A stretch of 64,000 nucleotides of DNA from Engraulis encrasicolus (GCF_034702125.1 NC_085869.1:14363407-14427406); one strand, 5' to 3'. Shown: positions 41,930 to 54,255, counted from the stretch's first letter. Made by a program: numbers and translations. Notes: generated by a model from the letters alone, not told the origin.

Positions 41930-44339
41930 CTGACATCCTTTCCCTTGAACTTCGCCCATTTTCAAGTGTGAAACAAATTTTAACGTAACTCACAGGGATT
42001 ACTGTACAATTGCATTCTTTTCACAAAACATACTGTGAATTCGTCGTATCACAGTTAAATTTAAAAGGCCAACCTTAAAACCCAACGACGCCCCCCTTTG
42101 AACTTTCGCCCACTTCAAGTGTGAACTACTTCGTGAACTCACAGGATTTTCTGGCTACAAATTGCATTCATTTCACAGTAAAAACTTGACATTCTCCCAT
42201 AATTGTTACGGAAATCCAAGAGACTTTTTGTCATATCCCATTAACTACGTGCTGTTATAACGGTTTTTTTTCGGGGGCTCTGGGCCCATGATTGGGTCAT
42301 TATGGGGCTCCCTTGGTCTAAAGGTTAGGGACTTAAATCAAGAGTTCGGGTTTCTAACCCCTCCAAACCCCGCATTACCCTAGGACAGAAAACCAATTTC
42401 ATATCTTATGCACTTTGGTTCTCCTGGCCATGATTGATTGTAATTACAAATTGCCGGGCCTAATTAGAAAATCTATGTTTGGGAAAAATTTTTCGGGTTC
42501 TGCTTCCAAAAAATTTAATTTGAAACCCAATGTCAACAAAAACTTTTTTTAATTTTGGCACCTGCTAATGCTTTTCTTGGTGTGCATCCCAAAAAACCCC
42601 ACCCAAATTTTTAAAAATCAAAATTTGCCACCTAAAAACAAAATTGGGCTATCTTGTAATTTCTTGCAAAATTTAAAAGCAAATGCGCATGACATATTGC
42701 TTTCCTACCATAAACCCCGGAAAGGTGGGCCCCCAATCAATCTGTCAATTGTCCCTGCCTACTTGAGAACTAGGACGTTACAAGTTCATTGAATTTAAAC
42801 CCCTGCAGCGTCAAAACCCTATTCTCTGGTCACAGGGTAATTTCCACCCTTTTAAAAACCAACTGTCAAAATGCTTGATTGCTTGCCAAAGACTGTTCGC
42901 GGGCCCCTTTTCCCGGGCTTTTTGGGTTAGTGACAAACTGACCGACCAACTGACTGTTTTTTTTGGGCCACGGGTTGGGCGGGCAAACTGACTTTTTTTG
43001 GGGTTGACTGGAGGGCGGGTTTGTTACTGGCTAGCATACGCTGAGTGTTTTTGGGTTAGGGGGCTGTTTTAAAATGGTGTTAGTTGGTTTCCCGGGCTTT
43101 TTGGGCTGCTACTGAAACTCCCTTTTTTGGTTGGCCGGGGACTGGTTTTTTGGGCGGGCTAGCTTTTTTTATTGGAGTGATATTAAATGGTCGGTATCCA
43201 TTTTAAAGGTTCTTACTTGATCAAAAAATTTTCCCGGTTTTGAAAAATTATCCAAAACCCAAAGTATTCAGCCCTGGCTAATGTACTATCCCAAGACTAC
43301 AACTATCAAATGTAATAAATTGTCATTTGCGATATTAAGTTTCTCTGGTTATGATAGTTCATCTATCAATTTAAAAGAGCATGTGTGGCTGGTTTTATCC
43401 CATTTCTCAGTCAGGGGGAAAGGGAGGTGCCACAATAAATGGTAGCTACCTCTTTTGTGTTGAGAATGGAGGGGCGGGGTCATGGTAGTGGGGGGGACAT
43501 AAATTACTGTGTGTGGCCACATAAAAAATACTTGAAAAGAAACAATTAGTAGCCATAAATTTGCTGTACATCACAGGAATATTTTTTTCTGTGTATGTCC
43601 AAACTAGTAACACCAATAACTCTCGGGAAACCCCCACTTTACTTTGCACTTTCATAGCTCGCATCTTTTTTTCACTTACTTTCTCCATGTCAAACTCTGC
43701 ATGGTCTTTTCGATGGCGGGGCATTTTTGGAAACACAAAATCCTCGAGTATTGCGAGAACCTTGTAATATCAAAGATTTTTGACAGCAGGCTCACGGATA
43801 GACAAAAGCTGTCCGTTCCTCCCCCTCATGCCGTTTCCCTCCCCACCCACCACTCCATTTTACTCACTACAGTTCAATTTCATTCACCCACACATAACCC
43901 TTTCTCTAAACCCCTGCCACATTTTTTTCACCCCGCCAAAAAACCCACAAAACCGAAGTAATCCGGGTATCCACTCATTGAAAATATTTGATCAAAGTAT
44001 TCCAGCGCGGGCATCTAACACGCAGCCAATGTAAAAATTGATTGGATTAACGGGCCCGCCAAAGGGTGGGCACACATGAAGGGACCCATTTTTCATGGGG
44101 AAAGTAGCCCGTTTTAAAGTTTTATTGACCATAGATGTTCTATGCATAGAACGCAGTCACCACAATTCTTGCGGCAGCTGCTTAACGTTTTTTGGGGCCG
44201 CGCTAGATCTACCCGGGCCATTTGGCTATGGGGAATTTTTTCTACACCAAAGTGTATTTTTTACCCGCATTTGGGGGTGGTTAATTTAAGCCCGCTTGTA
44301 AAGATATCACACTTAAATAAACAACCTCACTGGGAATAA
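41930..44339. other. Low-quality stretch with degraded tandem copies, no gene seen
   Basis: 41935-42060 (ACCCAACTGACATCC...TTTCAAGTGTGAA...CAGGGATTACTG...TTGCATTC) is repeated at 42075-42190 with many single-base insertions. From about 42240 on, runs such as TTTTTTTTCGGGGG, CCCGGG and GGGCCC are excessive and words from known repeats are broken by indels. I attribute this to base-calling errors, so absence of ORFs is not evidence of absence of genes. Confidence 0.55.
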
Positions 44340-44355
44340 TATCAATTAACACGGT

Positions 44356-44375
44356 GTGTGTGTGTGGGGGGTGTG

Positions 44376-44430
<55 letters not shown>
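44356..44430. repeat. (TG)n microsatellite
   Basis: TG tract with a GGGGGGTGTG interruption, directly upstream of the coiled-coil ORF. Confidence 0.95.
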
Positions 44431-44432
<2 letters not shown>

Positions 44433-44499
44433 GGGGCCGCTGACAGCTTTGGCAGGACTCTGGTACAGCCCCCCCCAGCCCAGCCCCAGGACAAAGTGC

Positions 44500-45032
44500 C
44501 CCCTCTGCTGGGAACCCTGGAGGGCACAACTGGAGCAGACAGAAGATGAGAAAAGAGAGGTGGAAGATACAAACCAAATGAAGAAGAATTCCAGATGGTG
44601 GACGGAGAAATTACGATTTTAAAAAAGCGAATGGCTCAATTGGAGCTGAAGCTGAAAGAAGACAATAGAGAAGACAAGATGAGAGAGATGGAGATGAAGT
44701 TTCAACAAAATGAACAGGATTTCAGGAAGACACAGGGACAATATGTGCGTTTAGATGAGAGAGTGGCACAACTGGAGCAGAAAGATGACAAGAGGGAAGA
44801 CAAGATGAGAGAGATGGATAAAAATATGGTGGATGTGCAAAGAGAGTTGCGGGAGACTTTACAGAGACGTGCTCGGCCAGTGGGAGTGGGTGACAACAAT
44901 CTTCAAAACAGAAGACAGAACAACAGACACCAACTCAACATGAAACAACAACATGGTGATTCACTTGGTGTTATTATTACTGTATATGTATTGTTTGGCA
45001 AGCTGATTGACAAATATGAGATACTCATATGA
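44500..45032 (+). CDS. Coiled-coil ORF, one frameshift
   Basis: Two overlapping frames give one charged helical protein: AQLEQTEDEKREVEDTNQMK (frame 1, to about 44590) and MVDGEITILKKRMAQLELKL onward (frame 3, 44595-45032). Heptad-like spacing of L, M and V continues to about residue 95, with an internal repeat RMAQLEL...REDKMREME and RVAQLEQ...REDKMREMD. The end is basic and Gln/Asn-rich (RRQNNRHQLNMKQQ), then hydrophobic. The upstream side is a Pro-rich sequence after a (TG)n tract, so this may be an internal or last exon. A single-base indel near 44590, in the low-quality region, separates the frames. I do not recognise the family; coiled-coil stalks of fish immune or C1q-like proteins are possibilities only. 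Confidence 0.45.
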
Positions 45033-45069
45033 CCTTGTGGGGTAGCATAAATTTTATAGTCTGATACAA

Positions 45070-45087
45070 TGGTGTGTGTGCGTGTCT

Positions 45088-45155
<68 letters not shown>
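45070..45155. repeat. (TG)n-(AG)n compound microsatellite
   Basis: TG tract passing directly into an AG tract. Confidence 0.95.
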
Positions 45156-45944
45156 TACTGTAACTGGTAACACTTCACAATAACCTTCCGTGAAGTGGGT
45201 TAACTAACGGTTAACATAATGGTAAGGTGTTATTATGTTTCTCCGAAATTGGGGGGGTGGGGGTTATAAGCTCTGCTGGATAAGCTGAAAAATACTAGTG
45301 GTCGTGATTTTGATCAAAATAATCGGATTATTTTTTTTTTTTCAAAATCGGCACCCTAAATGTTATTGTCAAACGAAATGTTTAGTAAGTTTTTTAAAAT
45401 TATTTAAAAATGAATTCAATGCTTTAAATATTAGAGATTACAACAAACCATTACCTACCCTTAGTTAACCATTTTGGAATTTCTGTGAATGTTAGCACAT
45501 CAAAACAATTTTCAGCTTTAGATTCTTCTAATAGTAATTTTAATGTATTTTTTCCCAATTCTCCACCTGTCTTTTTAAAACTTGAATTTTTACACTAGAC
45601 CCCCTTTGTTTTTACAATGGGTAAACATTTCGTGGACAGACTCGCAAACGCCTGATTCAAGTGTACTGCAGTGGACAAGGGTTTTGGATAAACGCTGGAC
45701 AAAAGTGATCAATGAAAATTATCCAAATAAAGCTAGAAAAGCTAACAGAAAATCGATACCTGTTGGGCCGGGCAACATCAGCACACCGGGAGGAAAGGCA
45801 TCCTTATGAATTCTAAAGGGGGTGGAACCCTTCATGAGCGGGGATTTTGAGGAGCTGGACAGATAACTGAGGTGTAAAAAGACTTCCGAGATGGAAGTGG
45901 GTGTAGGGAGAGTGGGCTTGTATTGAGATAGGGGAGATGTTCCT
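45156..45944. other. Interspersed-repeat debris, no gene seen
   Basis: Contains a GGTAACACTTCACAATAACCTTCCGTGAAGTGGGTTAACTAACGGTTAAC block, a wording common in fish repeats, followed by broken words of the same type. Confidence 0.4.
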
Positions 45945-46215
45945 CTGAATGTGGGGGTGGGGGGGTGGAGGGGGGGTGTAAAGGGGGGGAGGGGGGGGTT
46001 TACTGGAATAGGCGTGATTGGGGAGTATGGAAAATTCCTCTATAGGGGGAGGGGGGGGGAGGGGGCGGTGGGGTGGGGGAGAGGTGGGGGGGGTGTGTGT
46101 GGAGGGTGGTGGGTAAAGGGGGGGTGAAGGGTGGTGTAGTGTAGGGGTGTATGTAGGGGGTGTAGTGTGGGGGTAGTTGGGGGGGTTTAGTGTGGTGTGT
46201 GTGGGGGTGCGGGTT
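45945..46215. repeat. G-rich low-complexity tract
   Basis: About 270 bases of GGGGTG/GGGGGA-type sequence with almost no C. It could be a degraded minisatellite or a base-calling artefact; on the plus strand it has many four-G runs. Confidence 0.7.
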
Positions 46216-47652
46216 ACGACAATGTTTTTTCGGGATTAATTGGTTGCAAAATTCAACGGGAAATGCCCTTCATTTTTTTGTTATCTTTTCAGTTACATTT
46301 TATAACAAGACCCCTTTTTAAAGCTTTGGGTTAAATCAAAATTTAACAATTTAATTATTATTCAGCCGTAATCTATAACTACTTAATCATCAATAAGCAC
46401 CATTTGTTAGTGTTTTGAACACCTCCCAAATTTTCAGCTTTTTGAAAGTCTTTGTTACATTTTTTCAAACCATTTGATAGCAAGAGCCTTAATGATGACA
46501 TCTTTTGAAAATTTTAAATGTGTTCAATGCATTTTCACCCCCTTTTTAATACTGGATAATCTTTATCTCAATTTAACACTTCTAATCTTTAATGGGGATC
46601 TAGCTTCAATGTTTCTCATCATTTGGGATAATTACATGATAAAACAGAATCTTTTTCGGGGTTATGTGCTGATTGAGTTTTGTTTGCGCATTTACCAAGC
46701 TTGTTAGTTTTTCCAGGATGTTAACCAATTCTTGTGAATGTTTGCTATGTTAATCAATGACTCTAACATTTACCTAATAAATTTGGGGGAGCATTCTAAG
46801 TGAGACCTATGTACGAAGCTAATTAAAAAACAAAAATGACTTGAATGTCAACTGATGTGAAATCAAAAATTTGTAACCCTTTTCCAGGGAAATGCTGAGT
46901 TTTTTCGACCATATATATGCTGAATAAAACACAATTACTTTTCACTAAGTGAAAAAAGGTAATGATGATTATGTTCATATTTTTTGTAGGGGTTTATTCA
47001 TTAGGTTTGTTAATGCGAACAAAACATTAAAAATTATAAGTTAAGACTTGCTCAAAGGTGACACAGCAAATATGTCGCACATGCGCGCCCCCCTCTCCCT
47101 CTCCCCCCCTTGCAGGGGTGAGATCCCATGAGCACTGTAGTTGTTGACTCTAGATTGGGGGTCGAGGGGGGGTAGTTTCGATGTGCTGTCCCAAATCCAT
47201 TCCTTCTAAACAGAGAAATTCCCCAACTTCTGCACGTTCTCAGTGGTTACCAATCCACCATTCCAGAAAAAGAAAATTCCCCAACTCCCCCGTTCTCAGT
47301 GGTTATTAAATCCATCCATTCTAAACAGAAGAATTCCGCAACTCCTGCACTTCTCACGGGTTATTAAATCCTTTCCCATCTAAACAATAAAATTTCACCA
47401 CCCTTTCCTTTTCTCATGGTTTTTCTACCTGCTGCTCTGCTGTCCCTCTGAAGACCGCCGCAAAATACACTTTTGGGAGGGGCAACATACCTGAAAAAAG
47501 AACATCAACATAAAAGCATCAAATATTTAAACCCTTTGAACAATTTTTGGTTTTTAATTTTAATTTTCAAATTTTAACATACAGAAATGTTATTATTCAC
47601 AGTATTTTTTCAAACATTTTAAACCTTCAAACAATGATTCCACTTTTGCCTT
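46216..47652. other. Low-quality intergenic, no gene seen
   Basis: AT-rich sequence with repeated fragments. At 47195-47370 the words CCATTCTAAACAGA...AATTCC-CAACT...TTCTCAGTGGTTA recur three or four times as a short tandem array with a period of about 60-70 bases. Confidence 0.5.
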
Positions 47653-48426
47653 TGTGGGGGCCGGGGGCCCTGAAGAAAGCAGGGACCCAGGAGAAAACGG
47701 GAGACAAAAATTCAATCAAAGGGGTGTTTATTTCAAAAAGGGGGCGACGGGGTGGGCATTCAACCAAAGGCAGCGGGGTCAGGCATAGGCTTTTCACAGG
47801 CAGGGGCCGGGGGGGCGTAGTAAAAACTAGTCAAAAACGGTCAGGTTCAGATCACAAAAAGGGAAAAAAGGGGCGAACACAAAAATCTAAAAACATGGGA
47901 TGGGCACACGGGGCGCGGGTTTTTCAAAAAAAAAAAACCACACAAAAAAAGGGGGGAAAAAACCCCAATTTTTTTCCCCAAAACTGAAAAAGTTTTCACT
48001 GCAGAATCTCACAGCCAAAAACTAAAAAGCCTCGTGTAGCACAAAAATCAAAATGCACTTCCAAAAGTAAAAAAAAAATCAAAATACGGGGCAAAAGTCC
48101 AAAAAATACTTAAAAAAATCACAGAAAAAAAAAAAACTCACGGGCGAAATGGCAGGGAAACGGAAAAATTTGGGGCAAGGCTTTAACATGATCAAGCAAG
48201 AACCATCGGAGCTGTAGCAACAATCTGCAATGACAAAAACTTTTGGCTGGTTTTAAAGCAGATCTTGAAAAATGGAAGCAGCTGCGCCAGGCCAGGGTTG
48301 GGATTGCTTCGGTGGGGGGTGAAGTTCAAACGGGCCCACCAGATGGCAGCAAGGGGAGAACGTTGGGTAGTGTACGCAAGGCCTACTGCACATGGGACGC
48401 GGGGGCAGGTAGGGCTGGTTGTGACA
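47653..48426 (-). repeat. 3' LTR of the Gypsy element
   Basis: 774 bp. Pairs with 52476-53250. Differences are mostly homopolymer-length changes. Confidence 0.85.
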
Positions 48427-48429
48427 GGA

Positions 48430-48660
48430 CCCCCCCTTACGGACGCCACCAGCTCCCCCAGCTCGGCCCTCGGGATGCCGCCGTGAAAGTCACACGGGGA
48501 GGGGGTCCACCACAAACCGGCAGGGCCCCCATGCGCCCTCCGGCCCCGTAGCCCTCCCAATAAACCAGGTATGGAAACCCCCCACCCGCCTCCCCTTCGG
48601 GACCCCTCCAGCAAACACCTCACCGCCATCAACAACCCGGGGAGGAGGGGGGGGGGCTAA
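48430..48660 (-). pseudogene. Gypsy chromodomain remnant
   Basis: Minus-strand frames show PPRVVDGGEVFAGGV, then GFHTWFIG, GPEGAWGPCRFVVDP and DFHGGIP. Aromatic residues at spaced positions and the W-x-P-x-x-VVDP-like ending fit the C-terminal chromodomain of vertebrate Gypsy integrases. It is frame-broken. Confidence 0.65.
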
Positions 48661-48893
48661 AACGGGGGACAGGGGGCTCGGAAAAGGGGGTTTTGATTTG
48701 GGGAACTGAAAGGAGGGTTTAAATCCCGGGCATAGTAAAAGGGTAAACGAAGAGGGACAGAGCGGGGGTTGATTCCCCTGGTTATGGTAAGGGGCCGTAA
48801 ATGGGCGGCACTTGCGCAAGGGGTTTTAAAGGGGAAGGGCCCCAGTGAGAGCACACTCTCTGGCCCCCTGTACCTCGGAGCAGGGGACCGGCT

Positions 48894-49430
48894 TTATCTC
48901 CCGGGTGCTTGTAGGCGCTCAAAACGCGGATTGACCTCTGGCCCGGGCCAGTTTCTTGAAACGACGCACAAGGCGAGCTGAAAAACGGCACCCCCCTCCT
49001 GTGAGGGGACAGCGGGGCGGTACCCAGACGCGTGGAATGGGAGGGGCCCTGGCAGACTGGCAGGGTGTTGTCGCATATTCCACCCAGGGAATCCCCTTCC
49101 CAATGGGGGTCTTGGGAGAAAGAAACCGGAGGCAACTTCCCCGCTTTTGGGTTTGCCCCCTGTCTGTCCTTTGGGTCGTGGAGGAAACCTGAAGAAAGCG
49201 GGAGAGGCACCAATTAGTTTACAAAAAGTTTTTCCAGAACTGGCAAAAAACTGGGCCCCGATGGGAGACAATAAAAAGGGGTAGCCAGTAAGGAAGACAG
49301 GGATGACAAATTCACATTCCTTAGCAGACGGCAATTTGGGCAAGCTAAAAGTGGGCTCCTAGAAATTTTCCCCACCAAGTCAAACATGTGTTCCCCAATT
49401 TGGGGGAACCCCAGCACAAAATCCACAGCA
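48894..49430 (-). pseudogene. Gypsy integrase core remnant
   Basis: Overlapping minus-strand frames show MDFVLGFPQ, PKLPSAKE, GAQFFASSGKTFCKLIGA, FPPRPKGQT and PAVPSQEGG, in the order of a retroviral-type integrase core. The D,D-35-E residues cannot be checked reliably because of indels. Confidence 0.75.
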
Positions 49431-49545
49431 ATGTGTGCCCAAGGACGATGAGGGACAGGAAGGGGCCCTCAGGGGGCCCGCTGGGGTCTGTTACCTACTT
49501 GTTTTCTGGTGCAGACGTCGCAGCCCACAAATTCTAATTCGCTTT

Positions 49546-50010
49546 TCATGGGGGGCCACCAAAACGCTGTTCATCACTGCCAGAGTTCTCTGGGACCCTG
49601 GGGGCGGGCACCTTAGAACGTGTCCCCATTCCAGCACCTGAGAGCGGACAGGAAGGCACAAAGAGACATTTTAGGGGCCCATTACCGGGCCCGGGGGTTC
49701 CTGGTTCAGGGCCCCCCTGGACGATGACCCAATCCCCAACGGGGCTCCCCCCCACCAGGCATTTTGGGAGGAAGAGGCCCTGCAGGGGGGGTTCCGTACT
49801 GGGGAAATTTGTCTGGACAAGGCACACTTTATGTTCTTGGACCCGGGGCGGTAAGAGAGGGAAAATTAAAAACCGTGAAAAGAAAAAGACCATCTTCTTG
49901 CCTCCATTCAGACTTTGGCGTAGGGGAAAACTCAAATTCTTGTGGCGTCCAAAAAAAAAAGGGGGGCTAGCCCCCCCACCCAAATGCCTCCCTCCTCTAA
50001 TGCCCCTTGA
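49546..50010 (-). pseudogene. Gypsy RNase H to integrase linker remnant
   Basis: One minus-strand frame contains GRHKNLSF, then RQSLNGGKKMVFFFSRF, a degraded RNase H C-terminal segment, followed toward the integrase by low-confidence sequence. Confidence 0.55.
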
Positions 50011-50287
50011 CAGCTGAAACTCCCGTCCCCAATGTCAAATTTCTCTCTGCAGGGGGAAGCGGGAGAAAGTAGGACGGGGTCCCATTTTTGTCCTTAAAAC
50101 CCTCTGTGCAATGGCCCCCCCCTGACTCAGGGCATAAACCCCCTAAAAAATTGGCAGAGGGGGTCGGGAATGGTCAGAATGGGTGCAGAAATAAACCCAC
50201 TTTTTTGGGCTGCAAATCCTTTCACCCCCTACCCAATGGAAGGGTCTGGTGGAGGGATGCGTGAAGGTCCCCCAGGGAACGTAGCCT

Positions 50288-51000
50288 CTATAAACCCCCT
50301 AGAAATTTGCAACCCCAGGAACTTTTGGGAGGGCTCCCCTTTGTATAGGTTGGGCCAGCCTTAACTGCCTTCAGCTTCGGGGGTCCACTGTATCCGGGGA
50401 GGGGGAGAGGAAAAAGCCCAAAAGGTACAGTATTTTTGGGGAAATTCACATTTTCACCTTTTAAAAAGAGTTTGTTCTCCAGCACCCTGTAGCTTCCCTG
50501 ACATGGCCGGGGGTTTTCAAGGGGGGGTGAAAATATAAGAATCATCAAGGTAAACAAAAAAAAACTTTCGGGAAAAGCTCGCTACATCTTGACGAGCTTG
50601 AAAACCTGGGGCATTGGTAAAACCCAAAAAGGGAAACCCACCAGGTATTCATAATGCCCAAAGGGGTTTTTTTAAAGGGGGGTTTTCCATTCATCCCCCT
50701 CCCTATTCTTACGGGTGTTTAGGCATTCCTTGGGTCAATTTAAAAAAAAACAGAGGCTCCTTATGGTTCAAAAGCATAACTTATGGAAAGGGTACCTGTT
50801 CTTGACTTGATGCTTTTTAGGCCTCGATAGTCAATCAGGGCCGGGGGATCCTCCTTTTTCCCCACAAAAAAGAAACCGCTCCACAGGATACGGGGGCGGA
50901 TGATTCCACAGCCAAAGTCTGAAATGTATTTCTTCAGGGTCTCTTTCAGGGGAGAGAGGAATAAAACTGCCCTTGGGGGAAAAGAGCCGGGAAGGTTTTC
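50288..51000 (-). pseudogene. Gypsy reverse transcriptase remnant
   Basis: The minus strand reads (with shifts) FTNAPGFQ, YLDD followed by an IFTPPL or ILIFSPPLE frame, then LENKLFLKGENVNF and PKLKAVKAGPT: RT palm motif and thumb. Further upstream, about 50840-50990 on the reverse strand, another palm segment ends in a DYRGLK-like string. Confidence 0.75.
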
Positions 51001-51875
51001 AATGCACGCAAAAGGGCCATGCGGGGTGGGGAACGGTTTGGGAACTTGCTAAAACAGGGGCTTAAGGTCAAGATACCCTCTGGGCATTAGATAGTCGGGG
51101 AACCATCAGCCAAAGGGAGGGATGGACAGGGGGTGAAACAGACCCAGGCATGGGGATAAACAGAACACTCCTCCCAAAAGCGTTGTCAGACCATTGATAG
51201 GGGGGGTTATGCACAAAAACCAAAGGGGAAATCCAAGAATTTGGGAAACGGGGGATTTTTCTGCAGGGAAGGAATCAACCCTGAGTGTTTTTCCTGAGAT
51301 TCAAATTTAAACAGGATATTTTTCTAGGGGTAAATTGTGCCCAAAAGCTTTTGCCATTGAGGGTTGGGACGAGAGGGGGTTCTAAAGGCGGATAGGGGGG
51401 ACCCCCCAGCTTTGGCTGTGCCAAGAAAATTTAAAATTTACGGTCACACCTAGTCAATAAGACTTAAAAACTATTTCCTTGTCCTCATGCAAAAGGAGGG
51501 GAGGGGTAGGTGGTTTGGACGGGGGAAGGGTCGGGTTTCGCGCCCGGCCGGGCCCCCTTTCTCACTGGGGCCCTTGTCTTTTAGGGGGCAGGAAAGAAAA
51601 AAAAGACCCACCTTTCCGCAATAAACAGCACCTGTGTCTCGCGGCGGGGGCGCTCCTGGGGGTTTTACCCGAGCACGATCAATTTCAGGGGTTCGGGAGG
51701 TGGAAGTTCAGGGGGGAGGACCTTCCACTGGGTGGAGATGGGCTGAAGTCTTCTCCCGGGTTTCCCTCGCTGAAAATCAATGCGTCCCACCAGGTCCTTA
51801 TTTTCTGTAACTAAGGGGGTAACTCCTTGGGACAAGTTCATCTTGACTAAATCACTCGGGCCCATTCGGAAAGCA

Positions 51876-52468
51876 TCATACAGGCGTCACTTTCCTTTTA
51901 CATAAGCAACGATGCGGAACTAAATGCAAAATCAAAAAAGGGAAACGGGTACCTTGAGGGAGGGCCTGATCTCTCTTGCAGCCTCCCGCCTGCGGGGAGC
52001 GGTCGAATACCTTTCCATCTCTCATGAAGGGCTTGTAGGGTGAGCACAGGGGCATTGGGTCCCAACAGCATTCCCCCCTTCCCGGGCCCTGCCTGAGGGG
52101 GGGATGAGGGAGGCTACTCGGGGAAAGTTCTGTTGGAAAACAAGAGACTGGAGTTCCAGGGTTAAAAACTTGTGAGAGGGAAGAACGGGAATTGTCCGGG
52201 GGAAACCCTCGTAGGCTAGGAGCGGCGCCGGTTCTCTGAAAAGGGAGGGGGTGGCCGGGGAGGGGGGAGCTGGGCCGCTTGTGGGGGGGGGCGCTGGGGC
52301 GAGAGGGTTGGGCAAAATTTTTGCACCTGTGCATGGGGAGTTGAGTTGCTCAGCAACGGTCCCAGTTGCTATTAACTTGAACAATGCCTTCTGGTGATTT
52401 TCCAGCATACTCCCGTTCTTTTCAGCATTTTTCACCATTTTCCCTCTGCTGGGGGTTTTATGTTGCAA
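51876..52468 (-). pseudogene. Gypsy gag remnant
   Basis: Two overlapping minus-strand frames of about 150 residues. One contains MLENHQKALFKLIATGTVAE, a Pro-rich spacer, then FLTLELQSLVFQQNFPRVAS and SGRAREGGNAVGTQCP. This order (N-terminal helix, Pro-rich spacer, capsid-like segment) fits a Gypsy gag. Frames switch at least once. Confidence 0.6.
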
Positions 52469-52475
52469 ATTGTTT

Positions 52476-53250
52476 TGTCAGGGCCTGTGGCCCGAAGAAA
52501 GCAGGGGAAACCCGGAGCAGACGGGACAAAAAATTCAATCAAAGTTGTTTATTTTTAAGGGAAAGGGCAGACGGGGTGAGGCAATTCACCTCAAAAGGGG
52601 GGCGGGGCAGGCATAGGGGAGTTCACAGCAGAGGCACAGGGGGGGTAGGGAAAAAACGTAGTCAAAAAAAGGTCAAGTTTTAGATCCAGGAAAAACAAAA
52701 AGATGGGGAACACAAAAAACTTTAAACTAGGATAGGCACACGGCACAGGTTTTCAAAAAAAAAGAAAAAACCCCAGGCAAAGAAGAGGGCAAAATCCCCA
52801 AATTTTCCAAAAATGAGGAAAAAACTCACGTGGGAGAAACTCACAGCTAAAACCCAAAGCACTCGTGTAGCACAAAAAGTCAAAAAGCATTCCAAAAAAT
52901 AAAACAAAAATCAGAAAACAGGCAAGAGTCCCGAAAAAACTTCAAAAAAACACAGACAAAAATCCGTGGCGCAATGACATGGAACAAAAACTTGGCAAGG
53001 GATGACATTCAACAGAGAACCATCGGAGCGTAGGAACAATCTTGCAATGACAAAACCTTGGCTGGGGTTTTAAAAACAAGTTTAGAATAAAATGGGAAAC
53101 ACTGCGCCCAGGGGCCCGGTTGGGATTGGCTTCTGGTGGGTGGGGAATTCAAACTGGCCACCAGATGGCAGCGTACAGGGGGAACGTTGGGTAGTGTACC
53201 CAAGGCCCCGTCCTGCACATCGACGCAGGCAGGTCAGGCTGGGTTGTACA
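52476..53250 (-). repeat. 5' LTR of the Gypsy element
   Basis: 775 bp. Pairs with 47653-48426. A primer-binding site next to its inner edge could not be identified with confidence. Confidence 0.85.
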
Positions 53251-53254
53251 CCTT

Positions 53255-53792
53255 TACCTGTCCACGTGGGGTTCTGCCCCTTCGCGTATTTCCTCACTAA
53301 TATACTTAAATGGAAGAAGACATAATGACTAAATCAAATTTTATCACCTGGGTGTTATTTTGCACCTTAAAAAAGCCCCTATCAAAGATGAAAAAGCTTC
53401 ATACCTTCAAGTATTCCTTAAATAGGGAATGGCGTGACAGGGAAGTATGGAAAAAAAAGTACATGTTTTTCCACACTAACCGGCGGTAGTCGTGCATCAG
53501 CGGCGCGTGAGCCTAGCGCTGCATTTGGAAAAAAGAACTCGAGCGGATTTTGGGCAGCAGTGACCGGTGGTCTCCTATTCAAATGAATGGCAAAGTAGCG
53601 CCCTAACTTTGGAGATTTTGAACAGGACTGTTGGGTATTTTGAAAGAACTGCCGCGCACCCGAGGCTGCGGTGTGAAAAACGACAGAACACACCCCCACC
53701 CCACAACACACAACACCAACACCAACAACACACATACACACACACGCCCACACACACCACAAACCACACACACACACACACACACACACCTG
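53255..53792. other. Intergenic and (CA)n, no gene seen
   Basis: Unassigned DNA leading into a CA-rich tract at 53690-53792. The block GGCAAAGTAGCGCCCTAACTTTGGAGATTTTGAACAGG (53589-53625) looks like part of an inverted-repeat element but its partner was not found. Confidence 0.4.
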
Positions 53793-54200
53793 AAACAAAT
53801 TATTTGTTGGGGGAACATAAAAAATTTTGGAAATATTTTCCCTCCAATTTATTATGCTACCCTTAGCAAGAAAAGTTTTTTTTGATCCATTAAGGTCAAT
53901 ATGTTGGATCAACATTACATGAAGTAAATGGACCAAAATACAAGGGGGACAGCCAACAAACTTTTTAAAAATTATTTTAACCTTAAAAGAAAGGGGTTAA
54001 ACCCTCATACCCTTTTTCATTTGCTCCAACATATTTGGGGTTGGGCTGGGTAAAACCCTCATGGGGAGTTACGCAGTATTTTTCATTTATAGATCAAAAA
54101 AGCAACTTCTTGCTAAATTAGCATGTTATAAGTTTGGATGGGAAATACTTTCCCAAAAATATATTTATGTTCCCACAACAAAAATTGTTCTGGATTGTTC
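53793..54200. repeat. Inverted repeat around a 170-bp centre
   Basis: 53793-53915 is complementary to 54085-54200: the right arm has ATCAAAAAAGCAACTTCTTGCTAA and TTTATGTTCCCACAACAAA, and the left arm has their diverged complements. The right arm carries extra bases. Probably a MITE or foldback relic. Confidence 0.65.
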
Positions 54201-54255
54201 AACACATCTTATTAACTGTATAAGACAAGACTTGTCAACAAGCAACAAATAAGCT

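Larger units (their letters stand above)
47653..53250 (-). mobile_element. Ty3/Gypsy LTR retrotransposon, whole but frame-broken
   Basis: Two LTRs of nearly equal length (47653-48426 and 52476-53250) bound a 4.0-kb interior. Both LTRs share GAAGAAAGC, AAATTCAATCAAAG, GAACGTTGGGTAGTGTAC and end GGTTGT(G)ACA on the plus strand, so on the element's own strand they start TGTYACAACC. CCTT is duplicated outside (47649-47652 and 53251-53254). The polypurine tract AAGGGGGGG directly precedes the 3' LTR (reverse strand of about 48427-48437). From 5' to 3' (right to left) come gag, protease/RT, RNase H, integrase and chromodomain pieces: the Gypsy order. Every domain is split by frameshifts in homopolymers, probably sequencing errors, so its true state is unknown. 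Confidence 0.9.
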
